Shown: positions 1 through 12,275, numbered from the stretch's first letter. The stretch is DNA of 64,000 nt from Vicia villosa (GCF_029867415.1 NW_026705302.1:186001-250000); one strand, 5' to 3'. Numbers and translations are program-made. Notes: generated from the letters alone by a model not told the origin.

Positions 1-232
1 CTCACCAATTCATCACTTATGAATTCACCATAAATTTGCACAAACATACACATTTTCATCTCATCAAACACACATGAAAATATCTCCACAACACTCACCA
101 AATCAACACATCATCAATAACAAGTAGCAATCATAGCTCAACAATGTTATTCTCAAGTAATCACATTTCACAACATACATACATGGAAATTCAAATATCA
201 TGTTATCTCAAGAAATTGATTCAAAACCACAC
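1..232. other. AT-rich flank, likely older LTR remnant
   Basis: No coding signal is visible. This is the left flank of the solo LTR that begins at 233. Joined in thought to the right flank after 15229, it gives continuous AT-rich sequence whose right part carries repeated GCGCTAAGC words. That suggests the whole neighbourhood is an older, unclassified LTR remnant. Confidence 0.35.
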
Positions 233-1417
233 TGTAGCGGTGAAATTGGTGAGACTAAGGCCATGGGAAGACCTAGATCATTTTTTAACAGAGTCGCCAT
301 CGCGCTTTATTGTTTCCAAAAAGGAATGGGAGAAATAGCGAATAAAACCCACAGAAGTTTTTAAAATCAAAACTAATAAACTTATCAGAGATTTGGGTAA
401 GGGAGTTTGTTATACAAGGGGAAGGTTTTAAGCACCCCTCATATCCATGGTACTCCATGAGAACCTCTTTGAAAATGTTATTGTTTTTGTGTACATCTTT
501 TGAAAAAAACATATGTGAATTTGTTGAAAAAGAGTGTGGGGATGGGAAAAGAAATTTTTTTAAAAAGTGAGCTCGATAAGACATCGTATCTTAGGCATAC
601 ATACCCCTTTAACAATAGGGAAGTCAGAGCTTTTGTAGTTCCTCTTAAAAGGAAAAATAAAAGGGCCAAAGTGGCCAAAATCTTTTTGGGTGTTGAGTTT
701 TAACAATACAAGGTCAATGGATTAAGAGTAGTTTCACCGGGAATAATTCTTCTCTTGATGCCAAGGTTTTAAAAAGGGGGTCAATGGACTAAGAGTAGTT
801 TCACCGGGAATAATTCTCCTCTTAGTACCAAGGTTTTAAAGAAGGGGTTGGTAAACAAAGTATATACAATGATAATACAATGGATAACAAATATAAGAAT
901 GCAAGGATAAAATCAACAAGTACATGTACATGAACAAAAGACAATGATCAAGGTAAACAAATCACATTTAACATGGATAAGTGAAGATCAAGATGTTTTT
1001 GAATTAGGGTTTGAAATTAGGGTTTTGAAATCACACCTAAACCTAATTAATTTTTTAATGATTAAATACCAAATTCTAAAATAGAATTGTTCTAAGGGTA
1101 CATGGTATAGTCAAAGAGATACTAACCTAACCCTAAACAAATATTCACAAAAAGATACAAAGTTAATTTGAAGAATATAATCAAAAGAAAATGATTTTTG
1201 GTTGATTTTTAATACATAAAAGGACATGTTTATGATTAATTTTTAAATGATAAAATATTAAATATTTTTGAGTTTTTTTAAACCTCATATGAAAATACAC
1301 AAGTTAAATAAACTACACAAAAAAGAACAAGTTGAAAAATTTAATTTTGCTATTTTTTATGCGTTTTTGAAGTTTATAAAGAAACTAAAAAAAAACAAGT
1401 GATAAAAGTAATGGAAA

Positions 1418-1497
1418 TGTGGCCACCAAGGTTTGAACTCAGACCCTCACTATTGCAACACAAAACACTAGCCACTGGGCCACGCGTATGCAGGTGA
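1418..1497 (-). other. tRNA-like module inside the solo LTR (first)
   Basis: Read on the minus strand, this has a box A-like GTGGCCCAGTGGCTAGTG followed about 35 bases later by a box B-like GAGTTCAAACC. It is not a foldable complete tRNA by eye. It may be a captured tRNA or SINE head, or an LTR motif that resembles one. Confidence 0.4.
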
Positions 1498-1565
1498 TCA
1501 TAAGGACCATTCTATTCAATACATGTTAAAACAAGTGAATGAAAAGTGTAAAAAATAAAATAAAA

Positions 1566-1652
1566 AGGTCCGGGGCGAGGGGGATTCAAACCCCAGACCT
1601 GTAGGTCATGAAGCGCTTTAAGGGGGGAGTGGTAACCAAGTGAGCTGAACGA
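1566..1652 (-). other. tRNA-like module inside the solo LTR (second)
   Basis: The minus strand reads CAGCTCACTTGGTTACCAC, a good match to the D-arm/box A of tRNAs. It is followed by GGGGTTTGAATCCCC, which looks like a full T-arm with box B. The spacing is longer than in a normal tRNA and I see no clean acceptor stem, so this is a tRNA-derived sequence rather than a gene. Confidence 0.45.
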
Positions 1653-3897
1653 TTTAGTCATTCAAAACGCGCATTCGTCATATTATATTTTAAACTAATG
1701 CCCAAAATTCAAAATTTCCCACCAAGATCTTCATCTTCTTCGTTGTTCCTATAACTTTTTTTCAATCACATGAAAATGCAACTTTCTTATTTCTCAACCA
1801 AATTAAACATGTGAATATATAATTTTGCTCAGAATTTCGCAAGGATTTCAAAAATGTAGCCCTCGTTAATTTATTTAAACTCTAACTCACGAATTTTTGG
1901 AAAATGCTGAAGAACCCTAAAATTGAGTTTTCAAATTAAATTCTCAAGACAAACAATTAGGCCCTAAAACCTTAGGGCTATTATTCCCTACATTATTCTG
2001 AGTAGATTGGTAACAAGTTTTACAAGGAATGATGCTTCTAACTAAGAGTTCAAAGTTTGAGTTTTTACCTTTAAAATGGAGGTCGTGAGCTTGCTTGGAG
2101 TCGTTACAGAAGCGTGGTAAGATCTGGAAAGCTTCCTTGTTGTCCAGGGATGGTGTTTGAATGCTTAGAATGCTTTGATCACCTCTGCAACTTCAAACCC
2201 GATAGCACCTACAAAGTGAAAAATTTGAATAACAACAATGGAATACAAGTGTTACAAATGTTAATGAATGGCCTGGACAGCTTCTATATGATATATGGAA
2301 GGTGTTTGGATGATTTGTTTGGACAATATGCTTAAGGAATGAAGTTTGGAAGGATAAGGCCTTTATGGAGCTTTAATGGAGGTGAAAATGGTGTTTTTGA
2401 GTTTAAGGTGTTTTTGAGGATGGTGGAGATGATGAACAACTCACAAATGATGTTTAGAAGCTATTGGGATACTTGGTTTGCACCAAAAACTTCTGTAACT
2501 AAAAATGGCTAGTGAAATGCATATGACACAATTTTGGAATTTCAAGTGAGAGGGTGAGATTCAGGATTTTTGTGTGTTTGATTTCAGAAGCAAAGGCCTC
2601 TATTTATAGGCACAATTTATGGTTTGTGGAGGGAAAAATCTGATTAAAAGAAGTTCACATGTGATACTTGTACCATTTTGCTTCTTCATGAAGAAACATG
2701 AAAGTTATGGTTCTAATGGCATGGTACAATGTTTTATTATGCTTGTATGAACTTTCTCAACATCATAAGAGGTTGCTTGCTGAGTTTGTATTTCTTTTGC
2801 TGCAAAGGAGACATGGGAGAGGCTCAAGGAGAGTTGACTTAGCATAAAGCTTTGCTTTTCTAAAATGGAAGTGGTGACTTTTGTACACAAATGGCATGAA
2901 ACTTGGATAATTCATAAAACACATGGTTCATAGCTCAAAAGCAATTGAAATTAACTGATTTTGGTGCTTAGAACAAGTTATATGGGCTGCAAGAAAGGAA
3001 TCTTTGCATTTGAAATAGTTTTGGTTCATAACTTCTTCACTTTCTTCATGTTTCTTCTTCATTTTCAAGTGTTCATGGTACCATATTGACAAAATCATAT
3101 CTCATGAATGGAGCCATGGATTTTCATGCTACTTAGCTCTTTAGAAAGCCCTTGCTACATACTTCAAATGAGTAGTTAAAAGTTTCCTCAAACTCCTTTT
3201 GGATCATTGAGAAAAATGGCCATAAAGTTAAAAAAAATCTAAGTAAAACACTTGAAAAATTTCTTAACTCTTTTGAAAATTTTCTTCTTAATTTCATATC
3301 TCTCAAAATAATCACTTTTTGAAAAAAGTTCCAATGTGATAAGTTGTTTGTTTTGCCAAGATCTACAACTTTCACGTTGGGAGATTTTTGAGTGTGTAAG
3401 CAAAATTTGGAGATCCATGAATTAGGTCAAAATACACTTAAAAACTCTAATTTGACTTTTTGTTGACTTTTTGATTCTTGATGAATTCTTTGAATTTTCT
3501 TTGACCAAATGTATTCAATATCCATATGATGATGATTTGGATCCTTAAAAATCCATAGTTGACTATTTTCCTCAAAAGTCAAAGGTTGACTTGCACAGTT
3601 GACTTTTTCCAAATGAACTGCAGTTTTGTGATTTCCAAATGAATCAAGATCTCCTCTTCAAATGAATGATATGAATGGACTATAATGTTGATTTGGATGC
3701 CCTTGAATCATATTTTGAGTCTTGGAACCATCTCCTGACTAAAAGTTAACCCTCCATAGGAATTAGGTCAAAAACCCTAATTGGAGCTTCTGATGAACTT
3801 GAAGGTGTGTGATCTTGCATTGACCCATCTTTGGACTTTGATTTTGATTGGAGAACCCTTTGAATCATAGAATAATGTTGAATTCCTTTGTGGGCCT

Positions 3898-6654
3898 TGT
3901 AATACGATGAACTGACTTTTTATCGATCGAAATGTGCGGTTGAGCAAGAGTCGCCACCGACTTTTATTTTATCCAAACAAATTCAGAAAGGCAAAAAGAA
4001 ACAGAAAAAAACCTTTTAAAGAAATCTAAGTTCGGGGGGTAATTTATGCAAAGGGAAGGTGTAAGGCACCCTTTGCATCCATGGTTTTCCATGGGCTCTT
4101 AATTGCTTTGCTTGCTCGTTTGTCTTTAGAAAAAGTAGATGAAAGAAAAAAAGTGGACTTTAGCTCGTAAATGAGCGTAGCCAGTTTTTGAAGAATTGTG
4201 AGAAAGAATATGAACATTGAGCATTGCAAGGCAATTAGGGGCAATTACCTTAAACTCAGATGATAGGTCTCTTTTTAGCCTTTCAGAATGAAAGGGTCTA
4301 TCCTTGCCATAAGAGGGCAGGAAGCCTTTCGTTTGGAGGTTTGAAGGGTCATCGAAATATCCTTCGCCATGAGACTGACCCATGCCATAGAGAGGCAGGT
4401 AGTCTAAGGGGAAGGGCCAGAATAGCCTTTCGTAGGCAGCCAGAGGATACCTTAGCCTTTTTCGTAGGCAACTTCCGAGGGTCGAGATCATGCATATCGA
4501 AGGCAGCATCATTAGGGACCATGATCTAAATCGAGGCAACTGGCTAAGGTATCCTCGTATTCGAGGGACTGGCTATTCTGCAAAATAACACAAGGCAACA
4601 GGCAACAAGGCAACAGGCAACAGGCAACAGAGAGGTTACCCCAAAGGTGTGCGTGGGTGCATTAATCACATGATCAATTTCAGATATTTATCTTATAGTT
4701 AAGTGATTCTAGATTCGATTCAAAGTTATACTCCCTAAAATTACTAACCACAGCAAACAATTAGGTCTAACATAAGTAATAATTAGGGTTTAGGGTTACC
4801 GACTATGCGAAGCTTTGGCATTCGGCAAACCCTAAAAATTGGAAAAGGAAAAATAAACAAACAGGGGGTGAGTGCATTATCAGCTCAATGACAAAGAATA
4901 ATGTTAACCCTAATTTAATAAAAAAAAATGGCAAAAAGAAATTAAATAAAATATGGACAAAACTTAGCTTTGGATTTGATCTGATATGGTTGACGGTCGA
5001 AGGTTTGACTTGAACATTGACTCTGATCATCTGAGAATTGATAGAAAGTATAATAGGAAGAAGTAAGTGTAGAAGGAATTCATTGGCGGCGGGAATCAAA
5101 CCCTAAAAATAAATAAAAGGTAAAAGAAAATTTAAATAAGAAAATGATAGAACTTAGCTTTTGTTTTGATTTGGTATGGTGCGTGACTAAAAGATCTTGA
5201 TTAACTCTGTTCCAGTGTGGTGAGCCCTTGGAGAGTCTATGGCGGCGATCTGATGGCGTGTGGTAGCTATGTATGTGGGTTGCGCAATAATTAAACAACT
5301 CGAATGTACCTGAGGTGATGGCGGTCGCTTGGGTGTGGCGGTCGGCGAAAGAGTCCGTCGGAGTGGAGGAGGCTGGGATGGTGACGTCGGAGGTTAAATC
5401 CGTCGGTGAGGTTGTCGGCGGAAATTGCAACTGTTATGGAGTCTTTCCTTCTTCTCTATTTCCATGGTGGATCTCTGTTGAAGGGTGGCGGTCGTGATCG
5501 AAGACCGAACCCCCATGAATTCGACGTCGCGGCTTCGTCGGAGTGATCGGCGATGCTGGATGTTGTACGGTGAGTGGAAACTCCGATGATGGTGAGCAAT
5601 GGACATAGTTCGGCGGAAACCGATTTTGGCGGTGATTGCTGTTATCGCTCTGCCAGATTTCTTCTTCACCATTATTTTCTGGAAAAAAACACACCATGTG
5701 GACATTGTGTTAATTAACTTTCTGTTTACATCAACAAAAAGTGATTTAGATTTAATAGGCATAGAAAAATCATGATAATGTCATTGTCTTGATTTAGAAT
5801 TCATGATTTGTGGGGTTAGTTGTTGATTTAAGGTTGCCATGATAATGAGCGTTGTTGAAATCGCCGCGTTGTGAAGTGTTGTCGTGTTGAACCTACGCAA
5901 TTTCCTTCGGTTCGGAATGGCTGGAAATACTGATTGCAGGTACCTAAAAAAAAGATAGCACACAAGAAAACGTGATAACAGACAAAAAAATGTTTTTATC
6001 GGCTATTGGTTTATGGTGGTGACACTTTGATAGTGATAATGAAGGCTTGAGGGTTTTTTGACGGTGGTGATATGAAGGTGGGTGATGGAAGTGTCTGTAC
6101 GAAAAAAAAATCAGGATCCCCCGTTAGGTTAAAATTTGTTAGTATTTATATAAAAAAACTAGGTTAATAGAAAAGGAAATAACCAATTTAATCGATAAAA
6201 ATAATTAGGAGATCAAAAATCAATTTTACTTAATTTTCGATCTTGTGATTATTTTTAATCAATTATTTGATTCTTTCTATGAAAAGAGATTATTATGAAA
6301 AAGTGAATAAAATCTTTTTAAAACATCATTTTTTCTTTTATGATTTTTTTTTGGGTATTTTTGTGAATAAAAATGGGAAGAAGTTAAAAAAACATTTTTT
6401 TAAATAATAAATAAATAAAATACGAAAATAATTTTTAATTAATAAAAAAACTTTTTTTTTTGTGATTTTTTGATTATAAAATAAAAATAAAATTAAAACT
6501 GTTAGAAGTAAATAAAAGGAAAAATGTTAGAGGTGGGATCTGAATCTGGGACCTTGCACTTGCAAACCTTACTTCCTTACCGACCGGGCTATGTCAATTA
6601 TTTGAAATAAAATGACATATGAAAATATATGCGGGCAAATTTTGGGGTATGACA
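3898..6654 (-). repeat. 3' LTR of the Ogre/Tat-like element
   Basis: This 2757-bp LTR has termini TGTAATAC and TATGACA. It contains a short run of GGCAACA repeats near 4590-4630, a telobox-like TTAGGGTTTAGGG near 4785, a GC-rich patch (about 5200-5650) and a tRNA-like module near its right end. Open frames across the GC-rich patch are not conserved proteins I recognise and I treat them as chance. Confidence 0.85.
6529..6598 (-). other. tRNA-like module in 3' LTR
   Basis: On the minus strand, TAGCCCGGTCGGTAAGG fits a tRNA box A and AGATTCAGATCC loosely fits box B. It lies about 60-125 bp from the U3 end of the LTR. The same module is in the other LTR at 14909-14978. Confidence 0.4.
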
Positions 6655-6667
6655 GCTGCCCCTGTTC
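6655..6667 (-). other. Polypurine tract of the Ogre/Tat-like element
   Basis: Read on the minus strand, GAACAGGGGCAGC lies directly against the start of the 3' LTR, the position where plus-strand DNA synthesis is primed. Confidence 0.65.
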
Positions 6668-6875
6668 AATTTTCTTAAACCTGAAGATGTAGAGTGGTTT
6701 GTACGCCAGTCGGAATCTGAAGGTAGAAGAGGATTGAATACTAGAATACCCAAGAATTTGCCCCTGCTGATGATGAAGGGACTTTTGTCGGAGATGGACT
6801 TGAAGATTCCATCCGGGTGTATGATGGGGATGGGCTTAAAGATGCCATCCAGTAGTTGTTGGAGTGTTGATTGTT

Positions 6876-8175
6876 ACGGAACCGTCCGAGGTTTCCGCTT
6901 TTAGACCTTGAACGTTGATTATTTAAGGAACCGTCAAAGGTATCGACTTAAATCTGAAAGTAGATCATTAAGGAACCGTCCAAGGTATCGACTTAGATCC
7001 AAAGGTAGATCATTAAGGAACCGTCAAAGGTATCGACTTAGATCTGAAAGTAGATCATAAAGGAACCGTCAAAGGTATCGACTTAAATCTGAAAGTAGAT
7101 CATTAAGGAACCGTCCAAGGTATCGACTTAGATCCAAAGGTAGATCATTAAGGAACCGTCAAAGGTATCGACTTAGATCTGAAAGTAGATCATAAAGGAA
7201 CCGTCAAAGGTATCGACTTAAATCTGAAAGTAGATCATTAAGGAACCGTCAAAGGTATCGACTTAAATCTGAAAGTAGATCATTAAGGAACCGTCAAAGG
7301 TATCGACTTAAATCTGAAAGTAGATCATTAAGGAACCGTCAAAGGTATCGACTTAGATCCGAAGGTAGATCATTAAGGAACCGTCCAAGGTATCGACTTA
7401 GATCCGAAGGTAGATCATTAAGGAACCGTCAAAGGTATCGACTTAAATCTGAAAGTAGATCATTAAGGAACCGTCAAAGGTATCGACTTAAATCTGAAAG
7501 TAGATCATTAAGGAACCGTCAAAGGTATCGACTTAAATCTGAAAGTAGATCACTAAGGAACCGTCAAAGGTATCGACTTAGATCCGAAGGTAGATCATTA
7601 AGTAACCGTCCAAGGTATCGACTTAACTCTGAAGGTGGATCATTAAGGAACCGTCCAAGGTATCGACTTAACTCCAAAGGTAGATCATTAAGGAACCGTC
7701 AAAGGTATCGACTTAGATCTGAAGATAGATTGTTAAGGAACCGTCCAAGGTATCGACTTAACTCTGAAGGTAGATCGTTAAGGAACCGTCCAAGGTATCG
7801 ACTTAACTCCAAAGGTAGATCATTAAGGAACCGTCAAAGGTATCGACTTAGATCTGAAGATAGATTGTTAAGGAACCGTCCAAGGTATCGACTTAACTCT
7901 GAAGGTGGATCGTTAAGGAACCGTCCAAGGTATCGACTTAACTCTGAAGGTGGATCGTTAAGGAACCGTCCAAGGTATCGACTTAACTCCAAAGGTAGAT
8001 CATTAAGGAACCGTCAAAGATATCGACTTAGATCTGAAGATAGATTGTTAAGGAACCGTCCAAGGTATCGACTTAACTCTGAAGGTGGATCGTTAAGGAA
8101 CCGTCCAAGGTATCGACTTAACTCCAAAGGTAGATCATTAAGGAACCGTCCAAGGTATCGACTTAGATCCAAAGG
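6876..8175. repeat. 45-bp tandem array, about 28 units
   Basis: The unit is built around AAGGAACCGTCCAAGG, TATCGACTTA and a variable GATCTGAAAGTAGATCATT-like part, repeating every 45 bp (for example ACTTA at 7081 and 7126). Several subtypes alternate: AAATCTGAAAG, GATCCGAAGG, AACTCTGAAGG and AACTCCAAAGG. The first unit (6876-6920) is diverged. The array lies next to the polypurine tract, that is, in the 3' untranslated region of the minus-strand element. Because 45 is divisible by 3, the plus strand is open in a 15-residue repeat, which I do not regard as a protein. Confidence 0.95.
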
Positions 8176-10434
8176 TTTTGAAAATGTTTATTTGACTACA
8201 GCAGTAACCTGAAAAAGGTAAAGTTAGTTTTTTATGCCATGTCATGATGCATGTAATGCGTTTATGTGACGGAATTCTCAAAATAAATGAGAACCTTGCA
8301 TGTTATGTACGCACTTGTCGCGATGCTTTATGTATTATGTATGAACGTGTATGCAATTGTATGACTATGTTTATGACATGTGATATGTGAATATGATTTA
8401 TGTTATTTTGATTGAGAAAATAAATCTCTGTATCCTTGTGGTTTTATTGTTCGATCTTGTCTTGAAGATGCTTAACCGGGGATTTATGGTTTCTGCTTGG
8501 GGATGATCAGTGACTTGATGTTCCCTGATTGGGGATTAATAAACCCTGTTGGAGAAGAGCAACATGTTGGATGATCGGTAGTGTTGAAGATGTAAGCTCT
8601 GTTGGGGAGCCTTGTCTTTGTCGAGACGATAACTTTTGAAGATATCTTCCTAATGATTACTCTGTGGGGATATGATCTTATGAACGTGGCTCTGTGGGGA
8701 GTCATGGGTGTCTTGAAAGTTGCCCCCAATATTATAGTAACTTACTACTTGATTCACGACACGCCACTGAATATTGATCAAGATGTTGAACTGGACTTGC
8801 ATAAATTTGCCCCAGTTAGCAGGAACTTTGGAAAGATTCTCCTCGCGAGGACTTTATGAGATGTTCACTATGGGCGATATGCCCCCAGTAATCATAGGCT
8901 CGTGACAATGTCTCACGTTGATTAGGGAGTAGCTTTAGATATACTTGGATGCATGCCCCTGATTGTTCGAGCATCCATGAGAGATTCTCGGAATCTTGAC
9001 TTGATTGCCCCAGATTGATTGAACAAAACATGTCATGCCCCTTGTATACGTAAGAAACATGGCTTCTTGGAGTGATCTTGTCTGTCGGGATAACTTTCAG
9101 TCATTAGTTGTACCCTGTGCAAGTTCTTTCTGATGCTAACATTTGAAATTATGTAGCAGAATATGTTTAATAATGAATTCACGAGATGCAATGCATACGT
9201 TTGCCTTGATTTTTTTTTTTGAAAAACATTAAAACAGGAGATGTAAAAACATGACATTTGTAAAAACATGATATTTGTAACAACGTGATATTTGTAAAAC
9301 ATGATATTTGTAAAAAACGAAATATCAACTCAGCATTTTTGGTAAACCTTAAGGAGTCAGGATACCTTTCTGGTGACAGTATGCTTTCGAACTAACCATG
9401 CTTCAATTAGGACTTTCAAGGGTTGTAACGTGGCTTGGTTCATGGTTTAAGAAACAAAGGATAATAGCTCAAAATTTGATTGTACCCACCCCTCTTCGTG
9501 ATGATCTTCAGTCCTAAGCTCAGTTAATTCATCTTATGCATTCAGGTTCTGAGAGACTTTTGGATTTGCACCTTTGATAATGATGATGGTTCACAAGCAA
9601 AGAGAGCTTTTGAGATGGCAGTCACTTCTTCCTTTTGGTAGTCACAATATTGTGTTGTTCAGGAAATTATTGATTTCTCTTTTTTCATCTTTTTGATATC
9701 CCTAACTTTTGCCTGAATTGTCTATTTTGAGCTTACAGTCAGCGGGATGCCTTGATTTTTGCCTAAGTCTTCTTTTTTATTTTTGACTTAGCAGGCTTTT
9801 CTTTGTATATATGCTTTTTCATTTTTTTTGAAAGATATTGACTGCCTTGCTTAATGATTGATGAACCATCATTGGCTTTTGATTGACATCTCCAACACTT
9901 CTTTGATGTGTGCGGATGAACGTTGGTGATTGAAACCATTGTTGAAAGGTGTACTGAATGATTCTCTTAAGACAGAATGCACAACCAAATTAACTGAGAA
10001 CTACCCTGCCCCAGGTTATGATCAAGGGTTTTAATTAGTACAAGAAAGAAACTTCTACTTCTTAGGCTCAAAGGGGTTGACAAGGGATTAACATCCTTAT
10101 ATCTCCACTGTTTAGGAATTGAAACAATGCCTGTACATCGTCAGCATAGTCCGTTCGAAAGCATATTGTATGAAGTTGCGGTATCATTTTCGTCATCCTC
10201 CCTCGAAAGGCATACAGCTTTAACAGGAGTTGAATATCACAAAACATATGCAAAGTAAAGTTGCAGTTTAGATGAGTGATAGCGAAATAATTTATTCAAG
10301 ACAAACATATGCAATGCACTGATGATGATTATTAAAACAGATAATGTCTATCATGAGTCAAATGTTTAAACAAACAGGAAAGAACTTGCAAATGAAAGTA
10401 GATCTAATGATCCAAAAGTTCGCCCGTCAAGACA
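8176..10434 (-). other. Non-coding internal region of the Ogre/Tat-like element
   Basis: There is no frame with recognisable pol or gag homology. The sequence has repeated CCCC-containing words (TGCCCCAG, TGCCCCTG) and a short AACATGATATTTGTAAA-type repeat near 9240-9320. It probably represents replacement or heavy decay of the original pol region. Confidence 0.6.
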
Positions 10435-10436
10435 TC

Positions 10437-10640
10437 AACCAATCTTGTCATGACTAGGCATAGGAGCGGTGATCACCACAGGGGTTTCTGGAGGGTTGGT
10501 TTTGATTTCTCCGTCATTGATCAGATCTTGAATCTTATTCTTTATTGTCCAGCAATTGTTTGTGTAATGTCCAGGACTGTTGGAATGGTACGCGCACTTC
10601 GCATTGAGTTTATAGTGGAGGTGTTAGAATTTGTTGGCTC
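10437..10640 (-). pseudogene. gag C-terminal fragment, knuckle copy 2
   Basis: Translated on the minus strand, this frame reads a Cys/His motif of the kind CAYHSNSPGH followed by NCW and IKNKIQDLINDGEI, then a Pro/Thr-rich tail ending at a stop near 10437. This pattern is the C-terminal knuckle region of Tat/Ogre-lineage Gag proteins, which bind RNA in the virus-like particle. Upstream it is cut off by a 14-bp tandem array. It has no start codon and is a remnant. Identification is from remembered family patterns, not a search. Confidence 0.6.
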
Positions 10641-10682
10641 GATTCCCCTGAGCGTCCGGATCATATAAGTGAATTGATTGTT

Positions 10683-10850
10683 GTGACTCAGTTGTCGTGA
10701 TTCCATTATCGTGACTCAGTTGTCGTGACTTTGTTGTCGTGATTCCATTACTGTGACTCAGTTGTCATGATTCCATTATCGTGACTCTTTTGTCGTGACT
10801 TTGTTGTCGTGACTCAGTTGTCGTGATTTTGTTGTCGTGACTTCATTGTC
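10683..10850. repeat. 14-bp tandem array, about 12 units
   Basis: Units such as GTGACTCAGTTGTC and GTGATTCCATTATC follow one another every 14 bp. The array sits exactly between the two gag knuckle fragments, so it probably grew at a rearrangement junction. Confidence 0.85.
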
Positions 10851-11086
10851 GCGGTCTTTTCTGATTTGAGTGTCATGATTAAATCTTTAATCGCACGCTT
10901 CAACGGTCTACCATCCTTTACACCATAACCATGATTGTTTGAATAATAAGCGCATCTCGCATTGTAATTGTACCCCAAGAATAGGAATGCCTTCAATTCT
11001 TCTTGCCCCTTGGGTGAGTTCAGAATCAAAGTCTGGGATCGGGTATTCCGAGCCTGGAGGTGTTTGACTGATTGCTCGAAATCCAT
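10814..11086 (-). pseudogene. Internally deleted gag remnant, 90 codons
   Basis: The frame starts at an ATG (11086) and gives 90 residues. The first part (LQARNT, then NSPKGQEELKAFL) resembles the N terminus of Ogre/Tat Gag. It jumps directly to a degenerate knuckle (RCAYYSNNHGYG followed by LKRAIKDLI), so the central capsid part is missing. The key Cys after the His has been replaced (VKDGRP where NCW is expected). Its end runs into the 14-bp array. It is probably not functional as a structural protein. Confidence 0.55.
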
Positions 11087-12254
11087 TTATGGTGAAGTAA
11101 ACAACAAGAGAGGATGAGATACCTGTTGTGAGAAACCTGTTATGCGATGTTATGAATGCAAATGCAATATTTTCAAGGATCTTTAGGAATTCAGCTTGCG
11201 ACGTTTATACATTAAATCAAACACAGCTATGTCTGAAGAATTTGGACTGTCGTCTTGGAACGTCCTTCCTTTAGAATCATGCTCACCATATCGAGTGGGT
11301 CATCGCCTCTGATTCAGGGATACTTTAGAATTTGAAGGTACATGGCTAGAGGAAAATAAATCCTCTTGCCTCTAGGTAGACACTGAGTCTCTGGATTGGA
11401 AGGTATGTAGCCAGAGGAAAATAAATCCTCCTGCTCCTTGATTAGGAATTCGGTCCTTGATAAGAGCACCTGAAATTGTGCGCCCTAAATTCCCAAGATC
11501 CTTGAAAGGGTTAGTTAATCATGTTATGCTTATGATGTCATGATGTCATGATGTTATGCAATGCATCAGGAAAAGTGTAAGATGGTAAAGACGAGTGAGT
11601 CCCACAAGAAAAACCTGCAAGAAAGTCAAAGGGTCAGTGGAAAGCACAGACAAGTCACACAAGTCACACAATTTTTTGGCTTAAGGCTTGCATGGGGTCT
11701 GATCAGGTGTCCTTCCCAAGGGTATTTCTATGGATAAAGAGATTTCAGCAACAGGTTCTACCAAGTGACTCAGAATTGTCAGCCCCCTCTAAAGCACCCT
11801 CAAACATGGTACATGCATACCACGCAATGATACTTTAGGAAGAAACCTATCTGAGCTGTAGTATCGGGTAGCGACCATAACTTGGCATGCACCAAGAATA
11901 GACCCCCAATACGTTCCTAAAAGTTTAAGATGGGTTAAAGGTGACTAAAGGTCCCTGAGCTCCGACGCACCCAAAGATACATGCGTAAACCTCTCTCATG
12001 CAAAAGAGGTACACAATAACCAGTGGAGGCCTAACTCAAGTGCGAACTTCATTTTGACCAACCCCAAGCATGCACAAGGGGGGTCTCTATGACTATGCCG
12101 CTCCTAATCTTAAGTGTTCTTGAATCCGGGAATAGGATTCGTCCTTCAATTTTCCCAAAACAGCCCTGAAAAATAAAACAAGCAAAGCAAACAGTAGAAA
12201 ACATTTAAGTGATTCCTAAACTTTTAAGGTAACCCCTCTTTTATCGAAATTCAT
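11087..12254 (-). other. Leader region, no gene seen
   Basis: On the minus strand this lies between the primer site and the gag remnant and corresponds to the long untranslated leader of Ogre/Tat elements. There are no long frames. Two similar blocks carrying AGAGGAAAATAAATCCTC near 11345 and 11410 form a local duplication. Confidence 0.5.
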
Positions 12255-12271
12255 CCCCAGCAGAGTCGCCA
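12255..12271 (-). other. Primer binding site, Arg-tRNA-like
   Basis: The minus strand reads TGGCGACTCTGCTGGGG, beginning with the TGG expected to pair with a tRNA CCA end, four bases from the 5' LTR. This form is familiar from Ogre/Tat elements, where it is ascribed to an arginine tRNA. The tRNA identity is from memory. Confidence 0.75.
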
Positions 12272-12275
12272 GTTC

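Larger units (their letters stand above)
233..3897 (-). mobile_element. Solo LTR of Ogre/Tat-like element, left segment
   Basis: The segment starts TGTAGCGGTG at 233 and is preceded by CACAC (228-232). The same CACAC follows the other end at 15225-15229, so a 5-bp target duplication brackets the split unit. Words near the left end (AGAGTCGCCA, then a purine-rich run, AAGGCACCC-like and CATCCATGG-like blocks at about 290-460) occur in the same order in the LTR at 3898, so the two LTRs are distantly related. No internal region or second LTR is seen, so I read it as a solo LTR of about 3.85 kb without the inserted element. Minus orientation is inferred from that similarity. Confidence 0.75.

Noticed and set aside
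1566..1652. Functional tRNA gene
   Set aside because: T-arm and D-arm words are present, but spacing is too long and I see no acceptor stem.
4126..4539. 137-codon minus-strand frame conserved in both LTRs
   Set aside because: Conservation follows from LTR identity. Composition and lack of domains suggest chance.
4780..4798. Interstitial telomere repeat
   Set aside because: Only about two TTTAGGG-like units, a common telobox-style word, present at the same place in both LTRs.
5080..5762. Overlapping frames of 60-122 codons in the LTR, repeated at 13457-14139
   Set aside because: They lie in a GC-rich LTR patch, occur in both LTRs and overlap on both strands. Nothing resembles a known protein.
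6876..8175. CRISPR-like regular repeat
   Set aside because: Units are contiguous with no unique spacers, and the genome is a plant nuclear genome.
7730..8212. 160-codon plus-strand frame of 15-residue Arg-rich repeats
   Set aside because: It exists only because the 45-bp tandem unit is divisible by three. It runs antisense to the element and has no homology or start context.
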